This document shows, in pieces, positions 4,000-5,933 of a DNA stretch of 5,933 nucleotides. The stretch is taken from NCBI GenBank assembly GCA_019246575.1, contig JAFAQG010000925.1, forward strand, positions 1 to 5,933, in the 5' to 3' direction. Each line of letters opens with the position of its first letter. Within the stretch, counting starts at the first letter, position 1. The notes below the pieces were generated by a model, which ran no database searches, was not told the DNA's origin, and was given only the letters and a program-made list of their open reading frames with translations. The DNA is from Acidobacteriaceae bacterium. Its GTDB lineage: Bacteria; Acidobacteriota; Terriglobia; Bryobacterales; Bryobacteraceae. A program made the position numbers and the translations under genes.

Positions 4000-5933
4000 A
4001 TGTTATCCCCATTTGCGAGGCTGGTTGGAAGACGGGCGGCAGGCGCGGCGCTCATGGCAGCGCTGGTCGTTTGCGCGTGCGCTCAAACACCCGGTGACGA
4101 CGAGCTCACGCAGGCTTACAAAGCGCTTGCCGAAAAAGATTACGATTCCGCAATCAGTCTGTTTCGAAGTGCGTTAGCGAAACACCCGGGAAACGCGGCC
4201 GCGCACAAAGACCTCGCCTACACACTCCTCAAAACCGGCGAGAACGCGGAAGCACGCGACGAATTCGAGGCCGCACTTCGCTTGAACTCGGCAGACGAAA
4301 CTGCAGCGCTCGAGTTTGCGTTCTTAGCCTTCGAAACGAAAGAGCCGATCGAGGCGCGTCGCACGTTCGACAGATTACGGAAACGGGGCAGCGCAGAGAC
4401 GCGAAGAACGGCCGAACAGGCCTTCCAGAATATAGATCAACCGCTCGCAGCAGGTATCGCACGGTGGAAACAGGCGCTTGCGAGTTCGCCGAATCCGAAC
4501 GATGTTTCGATGTTCAGCGCGCATTGGGAGCTGGCCCAACTGGCCGAGCTTCGGGACGAGCTGCCGCTGGCGGCGGAGCAATACGAGATCTGCCGCAAGC
4601 TGAAACCGGAACGGAGTGAGCTTCTTTTGATTCTGGCGCGCGTGTGGCAGCAGCTTAACCGCGTCGAAGAAGCGCATGCGGCGCTGCTGGCGGCCTCGCG
4701 TCAGACGGATTCGCGAACGGCCGAGCAGGCAATGGAACAACTCGGGCCGCGGTACCCGTATCCCTACGAATTCTTGAACGCGCTCGAGATCGATCCCCGG
4801 AACGTGCCGCTGCGGCGCGAGCTCGCGTTTCTGTATCTGGCAATGAACAAACAGCCCGAAGCGGTTGCACAGCTCGAAAAGGTCTTGACCATCGACCCGA
4901 ACGACCGGTTGTCGCGGGATCAGCTGGATGCAGTGCGCGGGGTTCCCAAGAAAGCGGCCGTTGTGTCGCCTCAAGAGAGCAGCCCGGCAGCAGTGGGCGT
5001 AAACCCGAGAGCGATGGGCATGAAGAGCTATGCGCTCGGTTACGCCCGAGACGCGATCAAATATCTTTCGCGCGCGCACCAGGAAAACCCGGACGATGCC
5101 GAAGTCATGCTGAAGCTCGGCTACGCCTACAACTATGCCAAAGACGACGCCGATGCGATTGCGTGGTTCGATCGCGCGCGCCATGGTAACGACCCGCAGA
5201 TCGCAGCCGAAGCGACAAAGGCTTTTCATAATCTGAACGGGGATACGCTGCCGCAGACCACTGTGTGGTCGCTGCCGATGTGGTCATCCCGCTGGCATGA
5301 CTTGATCGGTTACGGGCAGGCGAAGAGAACGGTTCCGCTGCCCTGGAACAGCTTCAACCACTGGTTCTCGCTGTATATTTCGACACGCTTCATGGGGGAC
5401 ATCAAGAGCAGCGTTCCGCAGCAGGCGATTACGCCGCAATATCTGTCTGAGAGCTCGGTGATCTTTGCCGGCGGTGTGTCGACCAGAACCTGGCATCACC
5501 TTTCAGGCTGGGCGGAAGCGGGCGAAGCGGTGAAGTATCTGCCCTTCCGCCACGATATAGGCACAGCCATTCCGGATTATCGCGGCGGGTTGACGTTTGC
5601 GAAGGGTTTTGGGCAGCTGCTTGGCAGCAACACGCCGGGAATGTTCTTCGAAACGACTGGGGATGCCGTCTACGTCAGCCGATACAACAAAGATTGGCTA
5701 TTCATCTCGCAGAATCGCGCCGGACGAACCTTCGATTTCTGGGACGGATCTTCGGCGCAAGTGCTTTTTAACGCAAATTACGAGCACGATTTAAAAGCTC
5801 AGTACTGGGCCAATACGGTCGAAATGGGCCCTGGGCTCAAAGTTCATCTGCCGTGGATGCGCCCAGGCGTTTACTTCTCTGCCGATTTCCTGCGCGGGGT
5901 GTACACGAATAATCAAGGGAATCCGAGGCGGCC
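4000..5933 (+). CDS. Secreted TPR protein with C-terminal envelope/beta-barrel-like region (3' partial)
   Basis: The frame is open from ATG at 4000 to the right edge (644 codons, no stop), so the C-terminus is missing. Residues 1-28 form a signal peptide: basic R7, R11-R12, a hydrophobic core A-A-L-M-A-A-L-V-V, and likely cleavage after A-C-A before Q29. Residues 35-68 and 69-100 are clear TPR repeats, followed by degenerate helical repeats to about 250. Further TPR-like units lie at about 270-303 and 335-398, the linker at 315-335 being rich in Ala, Pro and Ser. From about 420 the composition changes to alternating, aromatic- and Gly-rich strands (F-S-L-Y-I-S-T-R-F, W-A-N-T-V-E-M-G), like an outer-membrane barrel. 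TPR plus barrel is the layout of exopolysaccharide exporters (BcsC, PgaA, AlgK/AlgE type) and of NfrA-like surface proteins; which one is not decidable here. The start has no good Shine-Dalgarno. ATG at 3987, in another frame, has GGAAG 6 nt upstream. Confidence 0.85.
   Translation, partial: MLSPFARLVGRRAAGAALMAALVVCACAQTPGDDELTQAYKALAEKDYDSAISLFRSALAKHPGNAAAHKDLAYTLLKTGENAEARDEFEAALRLNSADETAALEFAFLAFETKEPIEARRTFDRLRKRGSAETRRTAEQAFQNIDQPLAAGIARWKQALASSPNPNDVSMFSAHWELAQLAELRDELPLAAEQYEICRKLKPERSELLLILARVWQQLNRVEEAHAALLAASRQTDSRTAEQAMEQLGPRYPYPYEFLNALEIDPRNVPLRRELAFLYLAMNKQPEAVAQLEKVLTIDPNDRLSRDQLDAVRGVPKKAAVVSPQESSPAAVGVNPRAMGMKSYALGYARDAIKYLSRAHQENPDDAEVMLKLGYAYNYAKDDADAIAWFDRARHGNDPQIAAEATKAFHNLNGDTLPQTTVWSLPMWSSRWHDLIGYGQAKRTVPLPWNSFNHWFSLYISTRFMGDIKSSVPQQAITPQYLSESSVIFAGGVSTRTWHHLSGWAEAGEAVKYLPFRHDIGTAIPDYRGGLTFAKGFGQLLGSNTPGMFFETTGDAVYVSRYNKDWLFISQNRAGRTFDFWDGSSAQVLFNANYEHDLKAQYWANTVEMGPGLKVHLPWMRPGVYFSADFLRGVYTNNQGNPRR

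Noticed and set aside
4375..5229. Minus-strand 284-codon open frame inside the TPR gene
   Set aside because: It is antisense to a continuous frame with signal peptide and TPR motifs. The translation is Arg/Val-rich without a recognisable fold, as expected for a GC-rich shadow.
1..5933. CRISPR array, insertion sequence or attachment site
   Set aside because: No regularly spaced direct repeats, transposase motifs, terminal inverted repeats with target duplications, or integrase/tRNA junctions were seen.

Overview
This window is moderately GC-rich, gene-dense bacterial chromosome. It carries a GTP-dependent phosphoenolpyruvate carboxykinase, a cysteine-rich tandem-CBS protein, a DUF3309-type mini membrane protein and a TPR/outer-membrane-type protein. 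This mix would fit an Acidobacteriota-like or other Gram-negative soil bacterium. That assignment is an inference from gene content only; no rRNA, tRNA or other marker gene is present.

Layout. (1) Positions 1-404, minus strand: two genes overlapping by 4 nt (GTGA). The upstream one encodes a complete small protein of 92 aa, or 83 aa from an alternative start. The downstream one is cut by the left edge after 43 codons. Both proteins carry the same short N-terminal element, Q-x-F-x-x-x-V-x-N-V-A-G-R-D-x-I, encoded with different synonymous codons. This is the most intriguing feature of the window. (2) Positions 405-752: a leader/intergenic stretch with a likely -10 box for the minus-strand pair, several GC-rich inverted repeats, and a doubtful 44-codon reading frame that runs into the next gene. 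(3) 753-1196, plus: a stand-alone two-CBS-domain protein with 11 cysteines. (4) 1332-3176, minus: intact pckG, convergent with the CBS gene. (5) 3177-3334: divergent intergenic region with a palindrome suited to a regulator. (6) 3335-5933, plus: three closely spaced genes in the same direction. They encode a small, probably membrane-anchored protein of unknown function, a 50-aa DUF3309 protein, and a secreted TPR protein whose C-terminal half looks like an outer-membrane beta-barrel or envelope domain and which runs off the right edge.

How the genes may work together: pckG converts oxaloacetate to PEP at the TCA cycle/gluconeogenesis node and appears to be its own transcription unit. The three right-hand genes may form an envelope-related operon. 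The left-hand pair looks like a two-component module in which a small protein and a larger partner share a homotypic N-terminal tag. This resembles the logic of paired signalling motifs in bacterial conflict systems, but the effector part lies outside the window and the function is unproven.
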